A model generated the notes under the pieces. That model worked only from the letters and a program-made list of their open reading frames with translations. It was not told the DNA's origin and did no database searches. A program made the position numbers and the translations under genes. A DNA stretch of 64,000 nt from CAYLLN01 sp033762315 (GTDB lineage: Bacteria; Planctomycetota; Planctomycetia; Pirellulales; Pirellulaceae): assembly GCA_033762315.1 (NCBI GenBank), contig JANRLS010000276.1, positions 62,001 to 126,000 of the forward strand. The letters run 5' to 3'. Positions 1 to 8,911 of this stretch are shown piece by piece. Position 1 is the first letter of the stretch. Each line of letters starts with the position of its first letter.

Positions 1-1584
1 GATGACGTCGTTATCGTCGCTTTTGGAAAATGCCACCAGCCACGCGGGTTGTGTGAGAATGCCGGCCCGCTCCTCGCGCGGCAATTCGACCGGTTGCTGG
101 TCGGGAAAATCGGTCAGGTTATAGGCTTCATAGACGCTGCGATCGACCTTGGGGGGCTTCTTATTGGCGAACTTGGTGGGATTTTTGGCTTTCTCGGCTT
201 CGTACTTCGCCAGCTCTTCTTTACGGCGTTTCTTGACATCCGCAGCCTTCTTGTGGGCGACGAACGACTTGTTCGTCGTAAGCAGCTCGCGGAGCACATC
301 GCGATCTTCATCGACGATCAGCTGCACCAGCCGATCCGTGTCATCGACGAGTGCCCGGGCATCGTGATCGGGTGCCGCCTTGTCGTCCTTGAAGACTTCG
401 ACAGCCTTTTCGTAGTCGAAATACTCCCGAAAGAACCGCATGATTCGCGGCTTGGAAAGTTTGGGGTCGTCCAGCATGGTTCGGACCGCGGCGGCGACAC
501 CGTCGCGAGTTTCCAGCAAACCCTGATCGGCCTCGGCCAGGAGCGACTTGCCCGGCTGGCTATCGGTCAACGCATAGCTGACCGCGTACGCGATTTCGCG
601 CGGGGCGAGGCGCACACGACCTTGCTCGTCGGCAGTGCCGGTGCCGAGTTCCCAGCGGAACACTGCCTCCGGCAGGAGATACACGGCCGCCAGGCTGTAT
701 TTGAGCCCAGCCGCGGGGCCGGCTTCGGCGAGGTTCTTGCGGAACAGGGGGACGAATTGCTCCAGCTCGGCGGCGGTTGGCGGGCGGCGCAATATGCGGT
801 CGAATTGCAGCTTCACGGCCGCGACAATCGACTCCTCCGGTGGGGGCTGCGGCTCGCCGAGCAGCTTGAGAAACTCTTTCGGCGTGAAGCCGACCCCCTT
901 CACCTCGCCGTTTTCAAGCTTGTGCCCGATTTGCTTGTCGGCCATCGCCAAGGCGTTGCGAATGAGCAGAGCCGTCACCGGTTCGTCGATGCGGGGGGCA
1001 CCCATGTCCTTGAAGGTGGTGCCGCCGGCGGGCGAAAACGGCTGCGTGACTCCCGGTACTCCCTTGCCGACATCGGCGGCAAATGCGCTATAAATCTCCG
1101 GGCTGACCCGGCGGACGCTGGTCGGCGCATCGAAAGGAGCGGCTGGCCGAGGACCAAACAGCAACTCATGCGGCACCGCATTGCCATTAGCGTATTCCGC
1201 GCGGCGAGCCACGTGCTTACCGGAGCGCTTGAGCTCGGCCTGAATCCACTCGGTCAGAGCGTGAAGTTCGCCGGGCTTCAGTTGCGGCGATTCTTGGGGG
1301 GGCATTTCGCCGGCGGATACTTTCGCGAGCACCACCGCCCAACGAGCGGCGCTGGTGCTGGCCTTCATGTCGGGATCGAGCCGCGGCAGGTCGAGATCCC
1401 CCTCGGGCCTGGTTTCGCCATGACACTTCGCGCAGTGCGACTTGAGGAGCGGAGCCACCCCCTGGTCATACACCGCGCGGCTCGCCGCCCCGTCGGCGAA
1501 TTTGACCTCGGGCGGGGCGGCGTTGACCGGTATCCACGGCCACGCCACCAGCATCAGGCAAGTGCCAACGAGTCGCTTCGGCAT
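1..1584 (-). CDS. Planctomycete cytochrome-like DUF1592/DUF1588 protein (3' end outside window)
   Basis: Exported protein of the planctomycete cytochrome-like family. The frame is open from an ATG at 1584 to the window edge, giving 528 codons; the C-terminus is missing. Residues 1-22 look like a signal peptide, a CAKCH heme-type motif lies at 51-55, and a GEMPP motif follows, as in the proteins at 5708 and 8912. The segment KPRIMRFF.EYFEY and the closing ERAGILTQPAW are the DUF1592 and start of DUF1588 signatures, almost identical to those of the protein at 5708, so the two are paralogues. A Lys/Glu-rich insert sits just before DUF1588. It is the fourth gene of a minus-strand group led by an ECF sigma gene, 122 nt after its neighbour. 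Heme binding is inferred from CxxCH; the reaction is unknown. Confidence 0.85.
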   Translation of the reverse strand, partial: MPKRLVGTCLMLVAWPWIPVNAAPPEVKFADGAASRAVYDQGVAPLLKSHCAKCHGETRPEGDLDLPRLDPDMKASTSAARWAVVLAKVSAGEMPPQESPQLKPGELHALTEWIQAELKRSGKHVARRAEYANGNAVPHELLFGPRPAAPFDAPTSVRRVSPEIYSAFAADVGKGVPGVTQPFSPAGGTTFKDMGAPRIDEPVTALLIRNALAMADKQIGHKLENGEVKGVGFTPKEFLKLLGEPQPPPEESIVAAVKLQFDRILRRPPTAAELEQFVPLFRKNLAEAGPAAGLKYSLAAVYLLPEAVFRWELGTGTADEQGRVRLAPREIAYAVSYALTDSQPGKSLLAEADQGLLETRDGVAAAVRTMLDDPKLSKPRIMRFFREYFDYEKAVEVFKDDKAAPDHDARALVDDTDRLVQLIVDEDRDVLRELLTTNKSFVAHKKAADVKKRRKEELAKYEAEKAKNPTKFANKKPPKVDRSVYEAYNLTDFPDQQPVELPREERAGILTQPAWLVAFSKSDDNDVI

Positions 1585-1636
1585 GGTCGGGCATTTCCTC
1601 GGTGAACTTGCGAAAAACCGCGTGCTGCTACGTCGC

Positions 1637-1651
1637 AGGGCTCTGCCCTAC
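1637..1651 (-). repeat. REP-like single hairpin with GTAG head
   Basis: On the minus strand the sequence begins GTAG and forms a perfect short hairpin, AGGGC-AGA-GCCCT. It lies in the 122-nt gap between two minus-strand genes. A GTAG tetranucleotide at the 5' foot of a hairpin is the classical layout of REP elements, and the pair at 43520-43613 has the same layout. It could also be a weak transcript-end structure. Confidence 0.35.
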
Positions 1652-1706
1652 TATGGCTTGGTGAACCGCGATGTTACGGGTGGGTGGCCGAAATCCCGCT
1701 CCTTTT

Positions 1707-3062
1707 TTAGCCGACAACGACAAACCCCGGCCGGCTGGCGGTGCGGGTGCCATCGGCTGCAATGCCGACGGCAAACAGAGCCTGCAAACCGGGCGCGAGC
1801 TTCACGCCGTCGCAGGTCCAGGGAGCGCTGGTCGCCTCGCCGACGACCTGATCGCCAGCGTGGAACTCGATTTTTTCGTAGTTGCCGGTCGTTTGGGCGG
1901 CAAAGTGGTGGCTGGCCGAGGCGGCCAATTGCCCGCCATACCCCAGGCCGCATTCGGGACCGCCCCATTCGCCATCCTTTTTGCGGTACTCAACGATCGG
2001 CCCGGCGAGCTTGATGTCGGGATTCGCCGAGTGATACGACCGCCACATCCAGGCCGCGTATGCATCGGGGAGCCACATCGGCGAGACCATCCCCTTCGCC
2101 TCAGCCGCCGGGGCAATCGGGTTCCACTGGCTCACCGGGTTGAAATCGCCCGCCCAGCCGGCGGAGACGGAAATCGGCGCGAGCTTCGCCGGCTCGCCGG
2201 GCTGGGGCGTTTCCGCCGGCATTCGCAAGGCGATGCAGCGGTCGAGAAACGCCATGAAGAAGTTGAACTTCGAGTAAATGCCGTGACTGAAGCCGTAGGT
2301 ATTGGCCCGGCAGCCGAAATCGGGGGGCGGAGTGGGCTGGTCTTTGACGGTGGCGAGCGCCATCTCGCGCAATGCCAGCCGCTCTTGCTCTTCGCGCTTG
2401 CTGGTTTCCCAGGCATAGGCGAAGGGGACTTGCTTCGTCAGTTCCGGATACTGAGCCAGCCGATTGGCGAACGAATCGCTCCAGGCCAGCACGCGCTGCG
2501 GCGCACGCTGGTGCAGATCGCCACACAAATGCGAGCCGTTTTGCCCCAACCAGCCGACGAGCGGACAAACGGCCAGCTCGGGATGCTTGGTTTCATGCGC
2601 CGCGTGTTCAAGATAGCGAAGCAGGATCGACATATCGCCAACCGGGTGCCCCACCTGAAAGCGGCCGTTGCGCTTGTCGTTGACTCCCAGATCGAACTCG
2701 AACGGCCATGGCACCGTGACGAGGGCGAATTTCCAGTGGCAGGCGAGCTCGCGGGCATCGGCACTATGGAAAACAAAGCAGACGAAAACGCCGCGCACCG
2801 TCTCCACGCCCGGCGGCAGATAGAGATGGATTTTGTCGTTGATCTTGCGAAAGTCAGACCAGGTGGGGCTGTCGTCGAGCTTGCTGATCGGCAGCCAACC
2901 GGGAGGGAGCTGCAGCTTGTCGGCTGCGGACGCCGAACTGGCCCCGGAACCGGCGAGCTGGCGAACGAGCGTTAAGCCGCCGAGCCCCGCGACCGAGGTT
3001 TGCAGCCATTGGCGGCGCGAGAGGCTCTCGCGTTTGCGGTGCGAGCGGGGAGAAGATTCCAT
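1707..3062 (-). CDS. Tat-exported protein of unknown function, possibly alpha/beta-hydrolase-like
   Basis: A 451-residue exported protein. The N-terminus has a twin-arginine motif (SRRQWLQTS, about residues 15-23), a hydrophobic stretch and an AxA-type site near residue 47. The body opens with LPPG, followed by hydrophobic strands and a VGWLGQNGSHLC turn that resembles the nucleophile elbow of secreted alpha/beta hydrolases, but the usual GxSxG serine is not in place. If the fold is right, the protein may be an atypical esterase or non-catalytic. The C-terminal ~90 residues look like a separate beta domain. It follows the FecR/WD40 gene by 51 nt and is probably co-transcribed with the sigma factor. 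I do not recognise a named family. Confidence 0.75.
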   Translation of the reverse strand: MESSPRSHRKRESLSRRQWLQTSVAGLGGLTLVRQLAGSGASSASAADKLQLPPGWLPISKLDDSPTWSDFRKINDKIHLYLPPGVETVRGVFVCFVFHSADARELACHWKFALVTVPWPFEFDLGVNDKRNGRFQVGHPVGDMSILLRYLEHAAHETKHPELAVCPLVGWLGQNGSHLCGDLHQRAPQRVLAWSDSFANRLAQYPELTKQVPFAYAWETSKREEQERLALREMALATVKDQPTPPPDFGCRANTYGFSHGIYSKFNFFMAFLDRCIALRMPAETPQPGEPAKLAPISVSAGWAGDFNPVSQWNPIAPAAEAKGMVSPMWLPDAYAAWMWRSYHSANPDIKLAGPIVEYRKKDGEWGGPECGLGYGGQLAASASHHFAAQTTGNYEKIEFHAGDQVVGEATSAPWTCDGVKLAPGLQALFAVGIAADGTRTASRPGFVVVG

Positions 3063-3113
3063 CGAACAAACTCAGCGGAGGGGAGGGAGCTTGGCAGGAA
3101 AGCGAGAGCGTTC

Positions 3114-4928
3114 CTAAAGCGTTTGGTCGTTGCGGGAGGATCCTTGCAAAGGAAAGAGCAGCACCGGGCCGCGAACGGCTCCGACGGCCAACTCTTCGCC
3201 GCCGGGAGAGAACGCCAGGGCCGAGATGATTCGCGTGCCAAAGTTGAGCACCCCCAGTTCGCGATTGGTCGCCACGTTCCACAGCCGCACGCGACCGTTA
3301 TTCGTGCCGGCGGCGACGACCTGATTATCGGGGGCGAACGCCAGCGAGTGGATCGGCTGCGTCCAGCCATCGGCCGAGCCGCGGCTGCCGAGCTGATTGC
3401 CGGTAACGGCATCGAAAACATGGAGGACGCCGCGAGTGGTCGCGCCGGCGACGCGCGTGGCATCGGGCGAAAAAGCGACCACGCGAAAACAATGCTCCGG
3501 GACTGGCGATTGGGCCAGCATCTGCCCCGAGGCGTGGTCCCAAACTTCGAGCCAGTTTTCGAGCAGCTTGCCATAGCGGACGCTGCCGACCGCCAGCCGC
3601 TCGCCATTTGGCGAAAAGGCGAGGCAACGTATGGATCCGGAAACGGGAAGCGGGGGGAATTCGCGGTCGGCGGCCAAATCCCACAGCCGGACATGGCTTA
3701 GCCGGCCGCGCACCTGCTCGGCCACGGCCAGCAGCTTCCCACCGGACGAAAGAGTGGCAATCAGCGGGTTCGTAACGCCCGTATCAACGGCGTGCCGCAA
3801 TTCGCCGGTTTGGGCGTCGAAAATCTCATAACCGCCGTGGCGATCTCCCCGCAGCACGGCGTTCCCATCGCCCGCGGCGACAATCTGATGGCTATCGACC
3901 GGCTGAACATCGGGCGAAAAGCGAGCGGATAGATCAGTCGTGTCGAAGGCACCGGTTTCGCGCCACGATGCGACGACGAGCAACTGCCGGCCGCGATAGG
4001 CCAAGGCTTGCGCTTTTTCGAGTGGCAGGCGGGCGCGCGGCTCGGCGGGGAGCTGGTCGATTTGCCGCACCGGGAGGAGCGTTTCATTTTCGAGAGCCAC
4101 CGTGAAATAGCCGGCGGGAACCTCGGCACTTTGGCCGTCGGCAGTGCGGACAACGCGGGCCTGCCCGCGCTCGGTTTCGACGGCGGTCGAGCGGGCATCG
4201 GGAGACGAAACCACCATCCGCGTATCGCTCACCGTGATTTCCGCTTGCGGAGTCGCTACCACCACCGGCCGATTCCCCGGCAAGGCCGGCACACTGACTT
4301 GCAGCACGCCGCTCGACAGAACCATCCGCCGGCCGGGATGCTCGGCGTCATCAGCCGACAGGCGAACCTGCGTTTCGGGGCACAGGAAGAGCCGCGTGCC
4401 ATCGGCCAGTTCCACGGCAGCGAAGCTGTCGTCAGTCCCGGTTCGCAAGGTCTGGCCGCTGGCGATCAGTCCGTCCGGGCCAATTGGCTGGCTGATGCCG
4501 CTCTCGCCGCGAACTTCGACATTTCCCGCCGATTCCACCACCCGCGCCCAAGCGACCGGAGTGACCGCAACTCCGCCCAGCCCAGGACCGCTCTCCTTAG
4601 GATCCCAATACCGCCATGCACCCGACATCAGCAAAACTGCCGCCGCCAAACCCACCGCGAGCGCGCCCCAAACCGCGAAAGCCTTGCGACGCGGACCTGC
4701 CGGGCGAGCGGCTGCCGATAGCCGCCCTAGCGACTCCGTACCACGGGCGAAGGCAATTTCACCCATCAAGACCGTGTGCAAATCGACATATTGTAGATAC
4801 GCCCGCCGGTCGTCCGCGCTCCTTTCGAGCCGCTCGCGCAGCTGCGCGGACTCCTCGTCGGTCAAAGTGCCCTCGACCACGCCGCTGAGCAGGCGATCAA
4901 GCGGGGGATCGGAGGAAAAGCGATTCAT
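3114..4928 (-). CDS. FecR-domain/WD40 membrane protein, probable anti-sigma partner
   Basis: Likely inner-membrane regulator of the ECF sigma factor encoded just upstream. Residues 1-60 are a short helical cytoplasmic region of the planctomycete anti-sigma type (LSGVVEGTLTDEESAQLRERL). One membrane span lies at about 84-104, and a FecR-like domain at about 130-285 (GQTLRTG, ADGTRLFL). The C-terminal half (about 310-600) is a WD40-like propeller with several FSPNG/FSPDA-type turns and RLWD/RLWN ends. The start at 4928 is preferred because its ATGA overlaps the sigma stop by 4 nt; an upstream ATG at 4964 would extend into the sigma gene. FecR-anti-sigma coupling is known in other systems. A propeller as the sensing part is inferred. 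Confidence 0.85.
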   Translation of the reverse strand: MNRFSSDPPLDRLLSGVVEGTLTDEESAQLRERLERSADDRRAYLQYVDLHTVLMGEIAFARGTESLGRLSAAARPAGPRRKAFAVWGALAVGLAAAVLLMSGAWRYWDPKESGPGLGGVAVTPVAWARVVESAGNVEVRGESGISQPIGPDGLIASGQTLRTGTDDSFAAVELADGTRLFLCPETQVRLSADDAEHPGRRMVLSSGVLQVSVPALPGNRPVVVATPQAEITVSDTRMVVSSPDARSTAVETERGQARVVRTADGQSAEVPAGYFTVALENETLLPVRQIDQLPAEPRARLPLEKAQALAYRGRQLLVVASWRETGAFDTTDLSARFSPDVQPVDSHQIVAAGDGNAVLRGDRHGGYEIFDAQTGELRHAVDTGVTNPLIATLSSGGKLLAVAEQVRGRLSHVRLWDLAADREFPPLPVSGSIRCLAFSPNGERLAVGSVRYGKLLENWLEVWDHASGQMLAQSPVPEHCFRVVAFSPDATRVAGATTRGVLHVFDAVTGNQLGSRGSADGWTQPIHSLAFAPDNQVVAAGTNNGRVRLWNVATNRELGVLNFGTRIISALAFSPGGEELAVGAVRGPVLLFPLQGSSRNDQTL

Positions 4929-5449
4929 GGCGCTGGCTCGGTGGCGAGACGGGTGTCGATGCAAGTCATCAGTTGGCGGCGAATCCGTTGCAAAGCCTTA
5001 TAAAGCGTATGGATGTTCTGGCCGGTGGCGGCGGCAATTTGAGGCACCGTCATGCCACGGTGATAATGTCGGTCGATCAGGTCCCGGTCTCCGGCGGGGA
5101 GCTTGGCGAGGCAGCCATCGAGCGCCTGGCGACGTAGTTCCAAAAGGTCGGTGGTTGCATCTCGTTCGCGCGAAAGTTGCTCCAAAGTTTCGTCGCCCAA
5201 AAGGCCTGTCCAGCGCCGGTTGCGGTCGCGCTGTTTGCGAACCTCCAGCAAGGCAAAACGAAAGGCGAGGGGCAAAAACGGCCGCTCCCAGTCAATCTCT
5301 CCCGCTTTGCGCCACAGGGCGACGCAGGTCGCTTGCAACACCTCCTGAGCCTCGTTGGCATTGGGTAGCAAGGCGAAGATGTAGCGATACACATCCCCCT
5401 GATTGCGGACCCACAGCCTTAACAATTGCTCTTCGCCGCCCGGCGTCAT
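4925..5449 (-). CDS. ECF RNA polymerase sigma factor (Rhodopirellula/Verrucomicrobium-type)
   Basis: A 174-residue extracytoplasmic-function sigma factor. Region 2 begins near residue 15 (VYRYIFALLPNANEAQEVLQATCVALW) and region 4 near residue 110, with a helix-turn-helix (LIDRHYHRGMTVPQIAAATG) that would contact the -35 element. The length and the ANEAQEVLQ motif fit the TIGR02989-type sigma family of planctomycetes and verrucomicrobia. It is the first gene of a minus-strand group and its stop overlaps the start of the FecR/WD40 gene, indicating translational coupling. The group probably forms one autoregulated transcript controlling surface functions. The signal and target promoters are not visible. 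Confidence 0.92.
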   Translation of the reverse strand: MTPGGEEQLLRLWVRNQGDVYRYIFALLPNANEAQEVLQATCVALWRKAGEIDWERPFLPLAFRFALLEVRKQRDRNRRWTGLLGDETLEQLSRERDATTDLLELRRQALDGCLAKLPAGDRDLIDRHYHRGMTVPQIAAATGQNIHTLYKALQRIRRQLMTCIDTRLATEPAP

Positions 5450-5587
5450 GTCAGCAGCCTCTTCTATTCCCCGTGTTCGCCGTTAATTTGGTATCGCAGG
5501 ATGCGTGGCGGCCGCGAGTCCAGATTGCCAGACCGCACTTAAGCTGTTTACTGACAACGGTTTGTGGCTCAAGGATCGAGCGAGAAA

Positions 5588-5660
5588 GCCCGTGCTGTGC
5601 GGGCCATACTCTTATCCCGCCCGATTTTGCCTACCAAACCAATCCCCGTCGCGGGGTTTT
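5588..5660 (+). promoter_or_regulatory. Two hairpins in the leader between divergent genes
   Basis: The 258-nt gap between the sigma gene (minus) and the cytochrome-like gene at 5708 (plus) holds two small hairpins: GCCCG-7 nt-CGGGC (5588-5604) and CCCCG-TCG-CGGGG (5644-5656) followed by four T. The second resembles a weak intrinsic terminator placed 50 nt before the coding start, so it could attenuate plus-strand transcripts. I found no convincing promoter here. Confidence 0.25.
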
Positions 5661-5707
5661 ATCTGAAACGACGGATACGTTTTCGCCTCTCCCAGGATTC
5701 GCGGCAA

Positions 5708-7900
5708 GTGAAGACCCCCATTCTGGCCTCGATTTTCATCTGCATTGCCGCATTGGTGGCATCCGCTGTCGAGCCGTCTCCGAAGATTGAACCGAGCGGG
5801 GACGTCGCGGGCTTTCGGGGCACCATCGCCTCATTTTTGGCGGCCCACTGCGCCAGTTGCCACGGTCCCACCAAGCAAGAGGGGGAGCTGGCCCTCCACA
5901 AGATTGATGGCAACGTTCCCACCGGGCTCGATATCGACACCTGGAAGCTCGTCGCCGAACGGCTGGTGCTGGGCGAAATGCCTCCTGAAGGGCAAAAGCG
6001 TCCCGATCCGCGCGAACGAGCTGCCGTGGTGGGTTGGATCAAACAGGAACTGGCCAAAGGGGGAGAGGATCCGGCTGAAATTGGCCGCAAGCTGCAACTG
6101 CCGGGGCATGGCAACCGGGTCGATCACGAGGCGCTATTCGCCGCCAACCCAAACACACCAGGCGCGTCCCCCAGTCGGTTGTGGCGGCTGAGTCCGCAGA
6201 TTTATGTGTCGTTCGTGCCACGGGTCGCCGGCAAAGGACATCAGGGGGGGCAGCCCTTTTCGGCAGCGTCGGGCGAAGGTTTCAAGGATTATGCCAGCTT
6301 GTTCGTGGTCGATGAGCCGACGATCAACCAATTGCTTCGCAATTCGGCGCAGATTTTGGATGTGCAGTTCGGGCTGGTCAAGTTCAGCAAGCCCCTGAAG
6401 GAGTTTCAGCCGTTTCTGAACCCCGCTGAGCCCCCCACCGACGAGCAAATCCAAATCGCCCTCAGGCGGCAATTCCAAACGGCCCTGCTTCGCGAGCCGA
6501 CTCACGAAGAACTAAGCCGGTTCACCTCGCTGCTTCACAAAAACACCCAAGATGCCGGGCAGGTGATTGGCGCGAAGGCGACCCTGGCGGCGATCCTGAT
6601 GCTCCCCGAAGCGCTCTATCGCTTCGAGGTCGGCGAGCAAAAGCTCGACGAGCATGGCCGTCGGATGCTTGCCCCGCGCGAAATCGCCTATGCCGTCGCC
6701 TTTGCCCTTACCGACAATCCCCCCGCTGCCGCGCTCCTCAAAGCCGCGGATGGGGGGCAGCTTGGCTCGCGCGAGGGAGTGGCCGCCGAAGTGCGGCGTA
6801 TTTTGGCGGACCGCAAGATCGCCAAGCCCCGGATCATGCGGTTTTTTGACGAGTATTTTGAGTATCCCGCCGCGCACGACGTGTTCAAAGACCTGTCGCG
6901 CGGGCAGTGGCGGCCCGAGATCCTCATCGCCGACACGCGGCAGCTTATTCAGCATGTGCTCGACCAGGATCGTGACGTACTGAAGGAATTGCTCACCACT
7001 ACAAAATCGTTCGTGAATTATCGAATCGACACCAAGGGGGTGGCGACGCCGGCGAAGGCAATCAAGGTTCCCGAGCCGCCGAAGATCGACAAAAAGACCG
7101 GAAAGCCCCTCCATCCCAAGCCCCGCGACCTGGAGATCCACGATCTATACAGCCTGCCACTGGATTGGAAATGGACCGCCGAGCAACCGGTCGTGCTCCC
7201 TGCCGACGAGCGGGCCGGCATCTTGACTCAGCCAAGCTGGCTGGCAGCCTTCGCGACGAACAACGAAAATCATGCCATCCGCCGCGGCAAGTGGATTCGC
7301 GAGCGGCTACTGGGAGGCGTGGTCCCCGATTTGCCGATTTCGGTCGATGCCCAGCTTCCCGACGCCCCCGAAAAGACCCTCCGCGAGCGGATGGAAATCA
7401 CCCGCGAAGAATATTGTTGGCAGTGCCACCGCAAAATGAATCCGATCGGCCTCACGTTCGAGAAGTACGACTATCTCGGCCGCCATCGGAGGGCGGAATC
7501 CGTGCTCGATCCCGAAGCGACCGCCAAGAATGTCGATCCCAAAAGCAACAAGCCGCTGGGGAATGTGTTCCGCGAGGTATCAATCGATTCCCGCGCCGTC
7601 GTCGAGCACAGCGGCGATCCCCGGCTCGACGGCGAAACGAAGGACGCGATCGAGCTGGTCCGCCGCCTCGCCGATTCCCCCCGAGTGCGGCAAGTGTTCG
7701 TGCGGCACGCCTTTCGCTACTGGATGGGGCGCAACGAATCGCTCGACGACGGTCCCACGCTCGTACGGGCCGACGAGGCCTATGTCGCCAGCGGCGGCAG
7801 CATGAACGCCTTGATCGCGTCGCTTTTGACGAGCGATGCCTTCCTGTATCGCCGCCCGTCGGAACCGAACGTGGCAGTCTCCGCGTCTCCCGCTCCCTAA
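5708..7900 (+). CDS. Planctomycete cytochrome-like DUF1592/DUF1588/DUF1585 protein
   Basis: A 730-residue exported protein. The GTG at 5708 is chosen because it starts a clean signal peptide (KTPILASIFICIAALVASA); the frame is open back to 5564, but that extension is basic and unlike a signal. A CASCH motif and GEMPPEGQ lie near the N-terminus, DUF1592 is in the middle (KPRIMRFFDEYFEY), DUF1588 begins at ERAGILTQPSW, and a second motif CWQCH precedes the DUF1585-type tail (about residues 600-720). It is a paralogue of the divergent protein ending at position 1. Family members are typically paired with DUF1552 or DUF1501 partners, as here. Two heme sites are inferred from CxxCH; the electron partner and substrate are unknown. 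Confidence 0.9.
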   Translation: MKTPILASIFICIAALVASAVEPSPKIEPSGDVAGFRGTIASFLAAHCASCHGPTKQEGELALHKIDGNVPTGLDIDTWKLVAERLVLGEMPPEGQKRPDPRERAAVVGWIKQELAKGGEDPAEIGRKLQLPGHGNRVDHEALFAANPNTPGASPSRLWRLSPQIYVSFVPRVAGKGHQGGQPFSAASGEGFKDYASLFVVDEPTINQLLRNSAQILDVQFGLVKFSKPLKEFQPFLNPAEPPTDEQIQIALRRQFQTALLREPTHEELSRFTSLLHKNTQDAGQVIGAKATLAAILMLPEALYRFEVGEQKLDEHGRRMLAPREIAYAVAFALTDNPPAAALLKAADGGQLGSREGVAAEVRRILADRKIAKPRIMRFFDEYFEYPAAHDVFKDLSRGQWRPEILIADTRQLIQHVLDQDRDVLKELLTTTKSFVNYRIDTKGVATPAKAIKVPEPPKIDKKTGKPLHPKPRDLEIHDLYSLPLDWKWTAEQPVVLPADERAGILTQPSWLAAFATNNENHAIRRGKWIRERLLGGVVPDLPISVDAQLPDAPEKTLRERMEITREEYCWQCHRKMNPIGLTFEKYDYLGRHRRAESVLDPEATAKNVDPKSNKPLGNVFREVSIDSRAVVEHSGDPRLDGETKDAIELVRRLADSPRVRQVFVRHAFRYWMGRNESLDDGPTLVRADEAYVASGGSMNALIASLLTSDAFLYRRPSEPNVAVSASPAP

Positions 7901-7933
7901 ACTCCATTACTTTTGACCGAGAAAGCCTGCTTC

Positions 7934-8896
7934 GTGTTTCGATCGCTCGCCAAGCTATCGCTGGTCGCCGCGCTGGCTCTCGCCAGCATCTCCTCCAGCG
8001 CGCGCGGGGCCGACGACGCGTCGCGACTAGCGCTGGCGGCCCATGCCAACTGGGTTTCGGCAGTGACAATGAGTCCCGATGGCAAGCTGCTCGCATCCGG
8101 CGGAGACGATGCCCTGGTAAAGCTGTGGGACGCCGCCACCGGTCGGCTTGTAACGACTCTGCGTAGCGATTCAGGAGCAATCACTAGCGTGGCGTTCTCC
8201 CCCGACGGGCGGCAACTGATCGCTGGCGACTGGGATGGCGGGCTGCAACTATGGGAAGTCGCCAGCAGCAAGCGTTTGCGATCGTGGCTTGCTCACCGCG
8301 AAAATATCATCGCGCTCTCCCTCAGTCCCGACGGCAAACGGATCGCCACCGGCAGCGGCGACGACACCCTCAAGGTTTTTGAGTCCACCAGTGGCAAGCT
8401 CCTCCTGTCGCTGGCCCAAGGGAACGACTACGACGTGACATGCGTCGCCTTCGGCCCGACTGGAGAGACGCTGGCCACCGGCGACGGCGAAAGCGCGCTG
8501 CGCCTCTGGAACCCTCGTACCGGCCAGGAAACATTGACGCTGATCGGCCACGAAGAAACCGTTTCCGCGGTCGCTTTCTCCCCTGATGGCAAACAACTCG
8601 TTTCCGGCAGTTGGGATAACACCATCCGTGTTTGGAACGCGGAGTCGGGCGAGGCGCTGCAAACTTTGGAGGGCCACGCGGACGACGTCACTTGCCTCGC
8701 CATCAGTCGCGACGGCCGGCGGATCATCTCGGGCAGCGAAGATCAAACCTGCCGCGTCTGGGACGCCGCGACTGGCCGCGAGTTGCAATCGTTTACCGAC
8801 CTCGCGGCACGCGTGGCGGCGCTCGCCCTTTCGCCGGACGGCCGGCAAGTGGCGGCTGGCGTTGGGGGCAAGCTCCTCGTGTGGGAGCTTCGCTAA
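7934..8896 (+). CDS. Exported WD40 repeat beta-propeller protein
   Basis: A protein of about 320 residues made of a signal peptide and one WD40 propeller. The GTG at 7934 gives a compact signal (FRSLAKLSLVAALALASISSSARG); the frame also opens with a TTG at 7913. Seven repeats are visible, each with an SPDG or similar turn and a closing xLWD/RVWN (for example VAFSPDG...RVWNAES). The gene lies between two CxxCH-protein genes, 33 nt after one and 15 nt before the next. Planctomycete cytochrome-like domains are often fused to WD40 domains, so this may be the detached propeller of such a system. Propellers usually bind proteins or ligands; the partner is unknown. Confidence 0.9.
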   Translation: MFRSLAKLSLVAALALASISSSARGADDASRLALAAHANWVSAVTMSPDGKLLASGGDDALVKLWDAATGRLVTTLRSDSGAITSVAFSPDGRQLIAGDWDGGLQLWEVASSKRLRSWLAHRENIIALSLSPDGKRIATGSGDDTLKVFESTSGKLLLSLAQGNDYDVTCVAFGPTGETLATGDGESALRLWNPRTGQETLTLIGHEETVSAVAFSPDGKQLVSGSWDNTIRVWNAESGEALQTLEGHADDVTCLAISRDGRRIISGSEDQTCRVWDAATGRELQSFTDLAARVAALALSPDGRQVAAGVGGKLLVWELR

Positions 8897-8911
8897 GGCA
8901 AAAAAAGTGGC

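Noticed and set aside
49..1605. Long plus-strand ORF (518 codons)
   Set aside because: It mirrors the minus-strand DUF1592 gene, whose frame shows a signal peptide, CAKCH and family motifs. The plus-strand product has no recognisable domain; such shadows are common in GC-rich codon-biased genes.
4144..5790. Plus-strand ORF of 548 codons
   Set aside because: Runs opposite the FecR/WD40 and sigma genes and then into the leader of the next gene; Arg/Ser-rich shadow without a domain.
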